A stretch of DNA of 31,052 nt from Priapulus caudatus. Taxonomy: Eukaryota > Priapulida > Priapulimorpha > Priapulimorphida > Priapulidae. Position 1 is the stretch's first letter. Every line of letters starts with the position of its first letter. The position numbers were made by a program, and so were the translations under genes. Below are positions 10,977 through 21,750 of the stretch, one piece after another. The notes beneath the pieces are model-generated. The model did not search any database, had not been told where the DNA came from, and was given only the letters and a program-made list of their open reading frames with translations. The stretch spans positions 665,846-696,897 of the forward strand of contig NW_014577187.1 in assembly GCF_000485595.1 (NCBI RefSeq). Direction: 5' to 3'.

Positions 10977-12170
10977 ACTATATATCATGGTATATAGTGT
11001 ATATCTAGCCCCTATAGCGGAGTACCAGGAGGGTCAGTATTGAGGTTCAGTCACCTGTGTATGCTATAAAAATGTTATGTATGCTAGAACTCTGGCAGCA
11101 CATTTCCTCTGCCTCCCCTCTACTTCCTTTCATTCTATGCAGGCAGCATGCGTCATGCTTTGCGGGCCCAAGAGGATCATGCTATTGCCGTGGTCCAGTC
11201 AGCGCTGTCAGGCCGTATTCTCTTGGATCGAGATCGCTGATTCGTGGGGGTGGTGCGGTGGGAAGGATACTGGCATAGAATACTCTAAGTCGCGTCCTTA
11301 TAGCCAAAAATGATTGGTAGTAAACCAAGGAATGGTCATGATTGACAAAATTTTTCTTCTGACAAACATCATAATTGATTTTAATGAAACAACAACAAGT
11401 TAAAAATATGACCATAATACAGAAGAAATGTGCAATGAAATGCGGTATTCTTAGGCGTTAATTTTTATTCCCTCATTCAACTCGAGGGGGCGACACCCTC
11501 CCTCTGCAGCACCCCGCGTCCCGCTCCGCCCTCCGTAGCAGCGCTACGCGCTGCACTACGCTATGCGCCAGCGCAACGCCGCAGTCACTGACACGGGCGT
11601 AAAATCCCGGGGGGGTAGCGGCTCATCCCCTGCTCTTGAAGGAGGCGGGGATGCCTATAAGAAACTATCCCCTGAGATTCAAAAAAAGAGCAGAAAAAAA
11701 AGAAGGAAGGAAGAAGAAGAGGTTAAGTAGGACCCGATTACCAGGACACGTTTATCAGGCGTCGACGGTTTTCAGGGTGCTAACAGTTCAATCGAGGCCC
11801 TAAGACACGAGTCGGCAGATCGTAGATGCAGAATTGGATTTGCCACGGCAACAACATATTATGGTTATATCTTATGAGGTGCGTCCAAGTCTTATCTTTT
11901 GGACCACCCATGCGACAGACAAACGGGCATATATAGTAAGCCAAGTTTCATTTCCGCCAATCTGGATAATATTTTTAACCGGTATTATGTTCATAGACTT
12001 GAGTTGTTTTACATCGTGAGCATTCAGGGAAATTGTCACCGACTTTTACCTGACCTACTCTAGCTATCAAAACGCAGCTTTTTATAATAGTAGGTAGGCT
12101 ATGCACGCTTGCTCGACTGTCGAGTGTACGTAGTATGGATAATACTTGATTCACTAAACAAACACACACA
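10977..12170. other. Unassigned spacer
   Basis: A GC-rich patch at 11485-11660 is followed by an A-rich purine tract (11680-11730). Nothing is recognised as a gene. Confidence 0.4.
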
Positions 12171-12184
12171 AGCAGAAACACGCA

Positions 12185-12311
12185 CAACCTCTCTCTCTCT
12201 CACGCAGCGCACGACACAAAGCACGCACGCACGCAACGCACGCACGCTACCACGCACGCACACACAGCACACACAACACATAGCAAACAGCCACAGCACA
12301 ATCACGCACAG

Positions 12312-12348
<37 letters not shown>

Positions 12349-12397
12349 GCGCGGCGCGCGCAACACCATACTACACTTCTATCTTTCCTCTCTCCTT

Positions 12398-12455
<58 letters not shown>

Positions 12456-12581
12456 CGCGCGCTCTCTCTCTCTCTCTCTCTCTCTCCTCTCTCGCTCCGC
12501 GCGCTCTATTTCTCTCTCTCTCTTCTTTCTCTTCCTTCTCTTCTCCCATCATCCTCCCTCCCTCCCTCTCTCTTCTCCTCT

Positions 12582-12621
<40 letters not shown>

Positions 12622-12800
12622 GGTCAATCACACAACACAAACACGCACACCCCCTCCTCTCTACTCTCTCCTCTCTCTCTCTCACACACACACACACCAC
12701 ACCACACACACACACACACACACACACAACACACACACACACACGGCACGCGCCGCACGCACACCGCTCTCTCTCTCTCTCTCTGACACATAACACACTC
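12185..12800 (+). repeat. Large compound CA / CT microsatellite block
   Basis: Alternating CA (GCAC-interrupted) and CT runs over about 600 bp, the longest being CT at about 12400-12500. The 225-codon open frame across it is Ser/Leu/His/Thr repeat sequence and not a gene. Confidence 0.95.
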
Positions 12801-13068
12801 CCTACGCAAAGTTTACGTAATTTTTGCTTTATGATCGCACCTAAACTGGCCTCGCTTGCGTACGCCCGACAAATTCGTACGCAAATTTACTAAATAACTG
12901 CGCTGATTAAATCGCCAACGAAGCAATGTCTCCGATTTGCGTATCGCGCACGACAAGATTACGCAAAATATTTGCGTTAACGCCAGTCTTGATGAATCGA
13001 TGAATCTACCCCCGGGCACCGCACCCGTCGTGCAAGGCGCCCACACGGTATCCAGAGTCTACAGTTTC

Positions 13069-13242
13069 CAGCGGGCGTGTACAGGGGGGTCCAAGGGGCC
13101 GTCCGGACCCCCCATGCTCCGCCGAGAAAACGCATCTGCAGCTGGCGTGCTAATTGCAAAAAAATTCGGGGGAGAGGCCCCCAGACCCCCCCTTCGCGTG
13201 CTCCGAGCACCCCGCATTTAGAAAATCCTGGGTACGCCACTG
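13069..13242. mobile_element. MITE-like repeat ending CAGYGGCGTA / CCACTG
   Basis: Reverse-strand sequence begins CAGTGGCGTACCCAGGATTT and the opposite end reads CAGCGGGCGTGTACAGGGG, a loose terminal inverted repeat. The interior has facing G and C runs (GGGGGGTCC and GGACCCCCC). Sequences beginning GTGGCGTAGCCAGGAT are common dispersed DNA-transposon remnants in marine invertebrate genomes (from memory, not searched). No convincing target duplication. Confidence 0.55.
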
Positions 13243-13317
13243 AAACCCGGCACTAATTGTTATTGCTTCCGACCGCCTTCTGTATGTATGTGCCGTCTCA
13301 GACTACCGACTTTCTTT

Positions 13318-13450
13318 CACTCTCGCTTTTCCCTCTCCCTTTCGCTCTTCCCTCCCCCTCTCCCCTCTCTCTCTCTCTCTCTCTCTCTCGCTTTCTCTCT
13401 CTTTCTCTCTCTCTCCCCTTTCCTCTCTCTCTCTCCCGCACTCTCTCTTC
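13318..13450 (+). repeat. (CT)n-rich pyrimidine tract
   Basis: Interrupted CT/CCCT repeats; no other feature. Confidence 0.9.
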
Positions 13451-13545
13451 CTTCCTTTCATATTTCACTTGAAACCACTGACTTTCGTTTTCTTTCTCCA
13501 GACCCTCTCTCACGATATAGCCCTCGCGTGACAGCCCGGATACGG

Positions 13546-13612
13546 GTTTACCAAATAAGGCGACGTTACCAAATAAGGCGAGTTTACCAAATAAGGCGAG
13601 TTTACCAAATAA
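13546..13612 (+). repeat. 18-bp short tandem repeat, four units
   Basis: Four units of TTTACCAAATAAGGCGAG; the second lacks a T and the last has changed GG to AA. Confidence 0.9.
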
Positions 13613-14480
13613 AACAAACTCGCCAGCAAAACATCGAGCACCGGCTGCAGGATCCCCTCACCCACCCACACCCTCCACCCCCATCCCCGCTAAACGGCCC
13701 GTCACTGCTGCTGTTTTTTTCTTTTTGTTTGAAAACTGCTACATTGTGTTCGGAAACGTCCGAACAACGCGAGACGTTTTAATAATTTATGCGTCCGTGT
13801 ATAGCGGTGGCGGCGGTGCGGTAGAACACACCTGTGATTGCGTGATCGGCGAGAGATTATCGCAAGTAACTATCCCACATTGTGCCCCGAACAATAACCC
13901 CCCCTCCCCGACCACCCCGTCATCGTTTCACGTAATGATTTTCGGCGCTTAACAACTCCGGACGGATGCTATCATGTCATGCTGAGAGGGCTTTAATCAC
14001 TTTTTACCAGACAGGCTGCATGTTTGTTAGGAGACCTCCCGTGCTAGAAACGCGGCCATCTGACGCGCGGGAATCGTTCTCACGCGTCATGCGGCAAAGA
14101 CAAGGCGTCTTTTTTTTCTGCGGCAACAATCGCTTCAGGCCGCCGATCACGTAACAGTGTTTTCACACACGGACAAGCAGCCGCGCGCGCGCACACACAC
14201 ACACAGGCAGTTGATTGCTCGCTGAATAATCGCTTACGTAACAATACCTCCCCGGTTTACAAACGCAGTTCACTTGTCTCTCGTGCTCGTCGCTCACAAG
14301 TCGTCTGCTTTGTGCGTCGCACAATGAGCGTGGCTGGCACGTGATTGTTTCTTTTTTTCCGTGTGCCCACAGCCCGAGGCGGCATGTGACGTTACAATGC
14401 TTCTCGCGCGCGGCGCACGTCTTGCAGTTGTTTTGTCAGTATAACGGATGCTTCAATTACAGGTTATGTAATCTCACCAG
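13613..14480. other. Unassigned spacer
   Basis: No gene recognised; a short CA/CG run lies at 14183-14206. Confidence 0.4.
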
Positions 14481-14488
14481 CACTGTGA

Positions 14489-14620
14489 TACACACACACA
14501 CACATGCGCACGCACCTACTCACTCACACACACGCACGCACGCACACGCACGCACGCACACACACACACACACACACGCACGCACGCACGCACACACACA
14601 CACGCACGCGCGCGCGCACT
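14489..14620 (+). repeat. CA / GCAC microsatellite
   Basis: Alternating CA and CGCA runs ending in a (CG)n stretch at about 14607-14618. Confidence 0.95.
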
Positions 14621-14639
14621 GCCCGGCCCCCGGCGATGT

Positions 14640-14665
14640 TCATCTTCATCATCATCATTATTATT

Positions 14666-14697
<32 letters not shown>

Positions 14698-14712
14698 CAT
14701 CATCATCCCCAT
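14640..14712 (+). repeat. (CAT)n trinucleotide repeat
   Basis: ATC/ATT units on the plus strand; a complementary GAT tract follows at 14848-14951. Confidence 0.95.
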
Positions 14713-14847
14713 CATCACGCGCGGGCGCCGCTTCCTATGACTGCCGCGAACCTAAATATTTCTCGCAGACAAAATTAAACGCAAAACAAAGGCAAGGTCA
14801 TATCACTTCTCCCGCCAAGAATTCGCGCGACTGCCAACAGTCGGCAT

Positions 14848-14904
14848 AAGGACGACGACGACGACGATGATGATGATGATGATGATGATGGCGACGACGA
14901 CGAC

Positions 14905-14951
<47 letters not shown>
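14848..14951 (+). repeat. (GAC)n(GAT)n trinucleotide repeat
   Basis: Two blocks of GAC followed by GAT units. It reads as poly-Met/Ile/Asp in various frames and is not considered coding. Confidence 0.95.
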
Positions 14952-14952
<1 letters not shown>

Positions 14953-15252
14953 AAAAACGCCGCGGTGTAACAACGGCTTAGTCGTTATTCGCATGCTTCA
15001 GCGTACGCCGACGCACGCGCTACGTTTCTTACGCGAAAACGTCAGGCAAACGTCGACGGGGGAAGATGGGAGGGGGTGAGGACGGCTGGTTGAACAGCGC
15101 TATTAAATGAACCGTGCAAACGATGTTTACATTAACGTAGTTAATTACGTAGTTGTCTTGTAACAGCGCAACTCGTCGATACCGTGATCCACTGTTGATG
15201 GTCATTTTGCTGCGACCTTCACTTTCTAATTACCGCGGGTACCCGTGTCACG

Positions 15253-15308
<56 letters not shown>

Positions 15309-15310
15309 TT
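15253..15310 (+). repeat. (TGCG)n tetranucleotide repeat
   Basis: About 14 nearly perfect GTGC units. It is the main array in the window with the TG strand on plus. Confidence 0.95.
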
Positions 15311-16165
15311 CGTGCGAGCCTGTCTCCGATCGTGTGTTGTTGCGTACGTGCGTGAGTACGCACACATATGGTTAGATATGAGAGAATACACTTACGTTGC
15401 ATGCATTGTTCAAATAATGTATATAATTTACATAAATTATGCGCAGGTCACACTACCCCCAAGCTGCGGTAAACGGACGAAAACGACGTCTATAGTTAAA
15501 AATTTGGTGTAACGTGAAAGACGGCTAAATAGAAGCGTCACTCATCACAACCCCCCGATTCACCATGACAACGCCGCTGCAGCCATACGTGCGCGCGCTT
15601 CTGCCAGCTATATGCAGCTTCCACGGGATTACACAGCCGCGTGAACGGCAGCATAGCGGAGAGTCACGGCCACGGCAGGTGCGAGACCGACGATGGGAAA
15701 TCACAGGTGCGTCGATAAACGCTCGGACCGCGCGGAAGAGACGCGTTGCCAAGTAACTGATTGATCGCGACTATCTATGCGCCGCGTCTCCCTGCAACCA
15801 CCGCGTCGGCCGCCGGTAGGCAGCAATCAGCGCCGAGCATGTCGCAGGGTCACCGTGAAGACTACGCGCGCGGTAGGAGAGATGCAGACGCGACTGCTTG
15901 ACTGCAGACGATCGCGACACGGCAGCGGAGGAGCTGTCGCTCGCTGCATCTCACACACTGCGTCGCCTTGTCAAGCGCTCGCCGCCGCAGCCTGGCGCGC
16001 AGCTCGCGCTAGTAGACCTGTCACCACCTGTTGACTATAGCGTCGCTCTCGACAGCTTCCTGCCCCGCGCCAGTGCTGCCCCCCTATAGGTGATCGGTCC
16101 GCGCGGCTATAACGGTACTTTACCCGCGCGATCACGTATCGAGGGCCAGGTGCACGCATGCACGC
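15311..16165. other. Unassigned GC-rich spacer
   Basis: Several short plus-strand frames, including one ending at 16089 preceded by an acceptor-like TTGACTGCAG at 15900-15906. No family recognised, and not enough for a gene call. Confidence 0.3.
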
Positions 16166-16167
16166 AA

Positions 16168-16315
16168 GCTCACACACACGCACGTACGTATAGGCGCACA
16201 CACACGCACGTACGTATAGGCTCACACACACGCACTCACACACACATTCACACATAACCCCCCTCCCCACCACACACACACACACAACGTACGCACACGC
16301 GCGCACACGCGCACC
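16168..16315 (+). repeat. CA-rich microsatellite with a 29-bp duplication
   Basis: CACACGCACGTACGTATAGG occurs twice (about 16171-16190 and 16200-16219), within impure CA repeats. Confidence 0.85.
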
Positions 16316-16319
16316 TGCA

Positions 16320-17940
16320 TGTGGTAACGTGTTCTACCCAAGTACATTACGTCATGTTCTATTTGCAGACGACGCATAGTTACTGCCTCCGGTAATTTAG
16401 TCTTCGCATCTGGGTAAGCAGCAGAGTCAGCGCGAGGTAAGCAACGGCAACCTGTACACCGCATAGCTGTGCAATTTAAAGCGCGGCGAGACGCGAGCAC
16501 GCGCGCGATAGACAGGGCGGGCTTTTAAAATTTAATTATTTCTCCTCTTTGTTTGCTTGGCGTCTCCCCCTCGCTCTATCTCTCTCGCCCCTCTCTCTCT
16601 CTCTCTTTCTATCTCATTCATTTCGGGTTTTTAAACGCCGTAAAATAAATAGATATAAAATATTCAGCCGGCGACGCGTTCGCGTCCGCGTGTTTTTTTA
16701 TGTTTGTGTTGTTGATTGCGTTTAATTGTGCGCGTCCGCGCGAGATTGGCCTGATTGTAATAATAATGTTAATTGAGATTTATATTTAACGCCGGCTCGC
16801 GTGCGGGATCTACGATAACGATTTAAATAACAAATTTGTCTACCAGCATGAGCTCTTAAGCACGCCGCGCGCACATGATCTAAATTGATTATGCGCTGTT
16901 TATCTTTGTAAAGCAACGCCATTACACACACCTGTGGCCGGACAGGTGGGCGCATGCGCGGTCGCGTGCGGGCTGACCATTATATTCGGAAAGACGAGCA
17001 ATTACGTAATCGCATCTCGTCCCGATACGTCACCGCCTACAGCTGTCAAGGATTCAGTCAACTACCGCGGACAGGGAAAGTGAAAGTGATAGATATACGC
17101 GCCGCGCTCGTTTTGCGAGATCTCACACCAGGTTGAGCCACAAGCGCCGTAGTAACCTACGCCTTACTACTATTGGCGGTACATCGATGTGACTCATTGA
17201 TAACTGTGTCTGGTGGGAAAGCATGGTTAGAGTACCTGGCTATGGTAGCTGGCAATATGCCATGTTTAGCTAAGGTAAACGATCAACCGTTTACGCTGGA
17301 AGTGGCCAGATAAGCGTGCATGTTTCTGCTGCTATTCATAAAACAAATATTATCTGTTATTCATTGGTTTAGTTATAGACCAGTTTCTTTTAAAAGCTAA
17401 ATAGAGTAATCAATTATTGAAATATTAATATTTAAAAATAGGCAAACAAAGTGGTGAATAATACATAATTAAATCAATCAACAAACTAATTCAAACTTCT
17501 CTTTTTCTCACCCCTCTCTCTACATAATTATATGTATATTCATTAATTTTTCATTCTTCAATATTTAATTGTTTGTGTATTCATGTATATAGCGCACGAC
17601 GCTTCGCGTGAATTAATTTTTACAAGTCAATCTAGCCATCATTTCTATCTGCCGTCATTATCATGCGCGTCGAATCGTGTGATATAGCGTAGACATGTGG
17701 CCGCCCAGCTTTACAAGCCACCGCTCGGGCGCCACGGCATAATCACCCGTTTATAGTGCTATAAAGGACCCGGGCAGGTATCTCCCATCTTAGTAGTCGG
17801 AGCACGACGAGTGTAAACGAGGAGGCGAGAAGTGGACGCGCGCTCGAAAGGCAAGCGTCCCGCTCACGGTGCGTCTGCGCTGCGCGTGACTCATCGCCGC
17901 GCACGAGACGGTGGCAAACGAGCGCTTTATAAGGTTCGGA
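16320..17940. other. Unassigned spacer
   Basis: Alternates CpG-rich (16930-17130, with GCGCATGCGC at about 16950) and AT-rich (17330-17620) sequence. I see no gene. Confidence 0.4.
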
Positions 17941-17949
17941 AGGAAACGA

Positions 17950-18094
17950 TACACAGACGCACACGCATACAGACGCACACACGCACACACCCACACGCAC
18001 GCACACACACATGCGCATGCGCGCGCACATGCACACACGCACACGCACACGCACACGCACACGCACACGCACACGCACACGCACACGCACACGC

Positions 18095-18138
<44 letters not shown>
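17950..18138 (+). repeat. CA / CGCACA microsatellite
   Basis: GCACACAC and regular (CACACG)n hexamers, then pure CA at the right end. Confidence 0.95.
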
Positions 18139-18140
<2 letters not shown>

Positions 18141-18496
18141 CCCCCACCCCTGCCCCCTCTTCACGCTCCGTGTGCCTCATTTTATGAGAGAACCTAATTA
18201 TCCCTAACAGGCAATTGGTAAAGCGGCGCTATGACATGGTGGTGACAGCATCAGCGCGTCATTATGCAACGATGCAATCTGCCAACAGCTTCCACTTCTC
18301 CTGACTCCAGCGAACGCGAATCCTATATACCAACATATCATATCGTCGGCCGTCGCACAGGTTGAATATTGCCTCGCGAGAAATTAATATCGGAATGAGT
18401 GCAAAAGGTTCAATCGGAGGTGCGACGCGTGTGGGATTCCACGCCGGATCGATTCGTCTGCTGTGTTGGTCTGGGGCATGCATGCGCGTACGCGCT

Positions 18497-18590
18497 GTTG
18501 CTGCTGCGGTTGTTGTTGCTGCTGCTGCGATTACTGCTGCCGCTACTGCTGCTGCTGTTGTTGCTGCTGCTGCTGCCGGCGCCGCCGCGA
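18497..18590 (+). repeat. (GCT)n-type trinucleotide repeat
   Basis: GCT/GTT/ACT/GCC units reading as poly-Ala, poly-Leu or poly-Cys depending on frame. Confidence 0.9.
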
Positions 18591-18779
18591 TTTTGAGCCG
18601 CGTAAACGCTATCAGAAAGACGCTCGCAGAGTGGCGCAGGAGCTTGATTGAGAGCTTCAGATGGTCATATAGAATAATAGTTTTCCGCTGCAGAAGTGTC
18701 GGTTCATGTAACAAGCGTCTGAGCGTGCGTGCGTACATGCTTGCGCGCGCCGATGACCGTATCTGGTCATACGCAGATA

Positions 18780-19170
18780 CTCGCACGCACACACACGCGC
18801 ACACACGCGCACACACACGTGCACGCACACACGCGCACCCTCACACGCCAACACATACACATGCACGCACACGTGCACACACGCGCGCACGCACACACGC
18901 GTACCCACACACGCGCACACATACACGTGCACACACGCGCGCACGCACACACGCGCACCCATACACATGCACGCACACACGCGCACGCACACACGCGCAC
19001 ACATACACATGCACGCACACACGCGCACGCAGACACGCGCACCCATACACGCGCAAGCACACACGCGCACGCACACACGCGCACGCACACACGCGCATCC
19101 TCACACGTGCACGAACACACGCGCACCCTCACACGAGCACACATACACGTGCACGCACACGTGCGCGGGT
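18780..19170 (+). repeat. ~16-bp higher-order CA/CG minisatellite
   Basis: Units such as CGCACACACGCGCAC are regularly broken by CATACACATG, CCTCACACG and CACGTG variants, giving a nested pattern. Very long frames on both strands follow from the repeat period. Confidence 0.9.
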
Positions 19171-19379
19171 GAACTGTCCGACTGTCACTTTAACTTTCGC
19201 ACGCATGCAAGTTAAAGCCCATTAAAGCGCGGCTAGCGGTAGCGCGGGGGTGGGGGCGGAGGGCGGAGGAGGGTCAGACGACAGTAGGGCCGCCCGCAGG
19301 GTGCGATACGCAATCGAGATAAGGCCGAATTAATAGCAATTACGGACCCCCACGTTACGCTGCGTTACGGACGCCTGCA

Positions 19380-19432
19380 TCGATGCTGCTCTGCCGCTGC
19401 TGCTGCCGCCGCAGGCTGCTGCTGCTGCTGCA
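19380..19432 (+). repeat. (CTG)n / (CCG)n trinucleotide run
   Basis: CTG and GCCG units, interrupted. Confidence 0.85.
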
Positions 19433-19486
19433 TGCAGTCAGGCGTGCGTACGTGCATACTAGCATCCCTCCTCGGTAATTAGCGCG

Positions 19487-19700
19487 ATAGAGAGAGAGAG
19501 CGAGAGAGAGAGAGAGAGAGAGAGAAAGGCAAGGGCGAGAGGAGCGAGAGAGGGGAGGAAGAGAGAACGCGAGCGAAAGAGAGTGTGTGTGCGAGAATGA
19601 GAGTAGTGAGGAGGGAAGAGAGAGAACGCGAGAGAAAGAGCGAGAGTGTGTGCGAGAATGAGAGTAGTGAAGAGGGAAGAGAGAGAACGCGAGAACTGCG
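19487..19700 (+). repeat. (AG)n tract with ~62-bp tandem duplication
   Basis: Pure AG is followed by two copies of a block containing GTGTGCGAGAATGAGAGTAG (about 19565-19693). AG-rich purine sequence continues, more loosely, to about 20100. Confidence 0.85.
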
Positions 19701-20119
19701 CGTAGCGTCAACCTTTTATATCCCCGCCACACGCGAAACTAACAAGGGGTACAGTCGATAGCGGGAAAAGCACGTGGTGATATAGCAGCCGATGGTGGGA
19801 GTGAGGGCGAGAACGAGTAGAGGCTGAGTGCAAAACATGTAAACAATAGAGAAATTTAGGATGATAGCGTAACGAGAGAATGGGGACGCGAAGAAAAGAA
19901 TGAAGAGAATAAGAATAGCAGGAACAAGAAAAAGTGGAGAAGGGAAATCCGTGAGAGATAAAAACAGGGAGAATGCGCGCGTGCGAGAGAGAGAGAGAGC
20001 GCGCGCGCACGCGAGTTAGAAAGAGAGAAAAAGACAAAACGACCGAGAAAGAAAGAGGAAAAAAACTGAGAAAAGGAGGAGCGCCGAGAGAACAGAAGAA
20101 CAAAAGCGGGAAGCGAAAT

Positions 20120-20424
20120 ACGCGAAACACTATTCTGTTCGCAGAGCGCGGACTTCAGCTGAAACGGAGCTAGCTGCTGCTTTCACGCTCATGCATCGGG
20201 TGCCGACGTATAACCGTTACGCACACGCGAGAAGTACTGCTCATACTTCTACTCAAAAGTCTATAGTACTTTAAAAACAACGATATTTAGTTATTCCAAA
20301 ATCCCTGTGGGGGCTCGCTGTCAGATACATCGTAAATAGTAATAATGATTACCGTAAGTCTAAACGACTAGTGACTAGTCCTAGTCATAAAGTATCAAAC
20401 TTTTGCACGACACTTCACTCCAGA
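20120..20424. other. Unassigned spacer
   Basis: No gene or repeat seen. It lies inside the putative first intron of the minus-strand gene. Confidence 0.4.
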
Positions 20425-20429
20425 TGTTA

Positions 20430-20468
20430 TCAAGAGCTAATACACACCTGGTGTTTATTAGCTCTTGA
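20430..20468. mobile_element. 39-bp palindromic mini-element, copy 3
   Basis: TCAAGAGCTAATA and its complement TATTAGCTCTTGA surround CACACCTGGTGTT. It is flanked by TGTTA at 20425-20429 and 20469-20473. It is nearly a perfect palindrome and the best preserved of the three copies. Confidence 0.8.
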
Positions 20469-20612
20469 TGTTATATGACATTTTAGACTGACGATGATCA
20501 GATGATCATTTATTATGTTTCTGGCAGCGAGCGCCTAGTCTTAGTCTATTGACCATCAGCAGCGGTGACTAAGTGTAACTAATAACTGTAAGTAACTATA
20601 TGTAACGGTACT

Positions 20613-20907
20613 ATTATAACGGTGAGGTGTAGGTGTGTACGTAAGTACTCACCCCTGCGGGCGGCGTGTGCGACTATAACGGTGAGGTGTAGGTGTGTAC
20701 GTAAGTACTCACCCCTGCGGGCGGCGTGTGCGACTATAACGGTGAGGTGTAGGTGTGTACGTAAGTACTCACCCCTGCGGGCGGCGTGTGCGACTATAAC
20801 GGTGAGGTGTAGGTGTGTACGTAAGTACTCACCCCTGCGGGCGGCGTGTGTGACTATAACGGTGAGGTGTGTAGCTGTGTAAGTAAGTAAATAAGTAAGT
20901 ACTCACC
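20613..20907. repeat. 60-bp tandem array copying the 5' splice site
   Basis: Four near-identical 60-bp units (to about 20872) are followed by a diverged fifth that contains the true exon end. Read on the minus strand each unit holds GCAGGGGTGAGTACTTAC, that is, the last exon bases and the splice donor; the extra donor GTs are at 20651-20652, 20711-20712, 20771-20772 and 20831-20832. Because 60 is divisible by three, the plus strand reads as an open 20-residue repeat, which is probably not coding. An (AAGT)n run (20877-20900) separates the array from the real donor. Confidence 0.9.
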
Positions 20908-21750
20908 CCTGCGGGCAGCGATGCGTTGCTGGCCTTCTACGGACGTCTGTGTCGATATCGACCGACACGGATTCCCCGTCGGCCCGACGAAGCACGAATC
21001 GTCGGCCGCCGACCACGCGTGCACGCGCGCCGGCGTCGAACAGCGCTGTGGTCGGCAGCGACTACGGGCGGGCGTCGTCGGCGCCGACCCGCCGACGGGC
21101 GGATGTAGCGGACGGCGTGCGGCACCGGGCATAGCCATAGGAACGGACGCGCGTCGCTGAGAAGTCGCCAACGTCGGCAGCCGCAGGAAGTCCGGTTGTC
21201 CCGACGACGGGAAGTCTGGCGATGCGTCGCCGCCACCGAAACTAAACAGTTCGAGATCGTCGGACGCCGACGGCGAAGACGACGACGACGATGACGATGG
21301 CGACGGGAACGTGAACGCGGCGCGGCGCTGCGGTCGTGCGATGCTGAGCAGTGCGGGACTGTAGTAGCCGCTGTCCTGTACGGGCGAGCCGCCGCCGCCA
21401 CCGCCGCTGTCGCTCACCGGCGGGGGTGAGTTAAGCAGGTAACGACCGCTGGTCAGTCTGGCCGGACTGCGGATCAGACTTGTGGACCGCTGTCCGGGCG
21501 CCGCTCGTAGCAACTCACTCAGCACCGAGAGGCTGTCGGCCCGAATTCTCCCTCCGCCGATCGACGGCCTTCTCTCGTGGGATTCTCCGCCGTAAATGAG
21601 CAGCGCTTCTTCCTCCTCCTCCTTCGACCCTTCCTCCTCGTCGTCCTTCTTCTTTTTTCGCGTCGGGTCGCTGGTGCCGCCGTGCGTGCGGCACGGGTGT
21701 TCGCTGTCTCTACTGTGACTATCGTAATCTCGATCGTCAGATCTCGCCAT
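20907..21750 (-). CDS. N-terminal coding exon of an unrecognised disordered protein
   Basis: An open frame of 281 codons plus one base runs from an ATG with a good Kozak context (GAGAAATGG) to a consensus splice donor G|GTGAGTAC at 20907. The stop upstream of the ATG and the acceptor TTTCATTTACAG at 21909 suggest an exon with a 5' leader (21751-21908). The protein is disordered and phospho-site-rich: a KKKK plus acidic stretch (residues 32-48), RRPSI (60-64), a Gly run (116-121), a Ser run (152-159), RRASV (199-203, basophilic kinase/14-3-3-like), Pro/Arg-rich 204-245, and SISTQTSVEG near the end. There is no transmembrane segment or recognisable fold. It resembles long disordered N-termini of signalling or channel genes with large introns, but I do not recognise the family. 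Read-through beyond the donor stops after 17 codons. The minus strand is preferred because both splice sites and the Kozak context lie on it. Downstream exons were not found. Confidence 0.6.

Noticed and set aside
11551-11730. Short plus-strand frame ending DAYKKLSPEIQKKSRKKRRK then EEEEVK
   Set aside because: It looks protein-like at the C-terminus but is under 60 codons, begins in GC-rich sequence after a stop, and the end is a purine tract. No family recognised.
12109-12786. 225-codon plus-strand frame
   Set aside because: Ser/Leu and His/Thr runs translated from CT and CA microsatellites.
15898-16089. Plus-strand frame LSLAASHTLRRLVKRS... after an acceptor-like TTGACTGCAG
   Set aside because: No ATG, no recognised family and overlapping alternative frames; a possible terminal exon but unsupported.
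18362-19225. 287-codon plus-strand frame
   Set aside because: Mostly poly-Ala and His/Thr/Arg from GCT and CA/CG repeats; open on both strands because of the repeat period.
20622-20882. Plus-strand frame with perfect 20-residue repeats
   Set aside because: Any 60-bp tandem array without a stop reads this way. It lies in the intron of the minus-strand gene and has no flanking coding signal.
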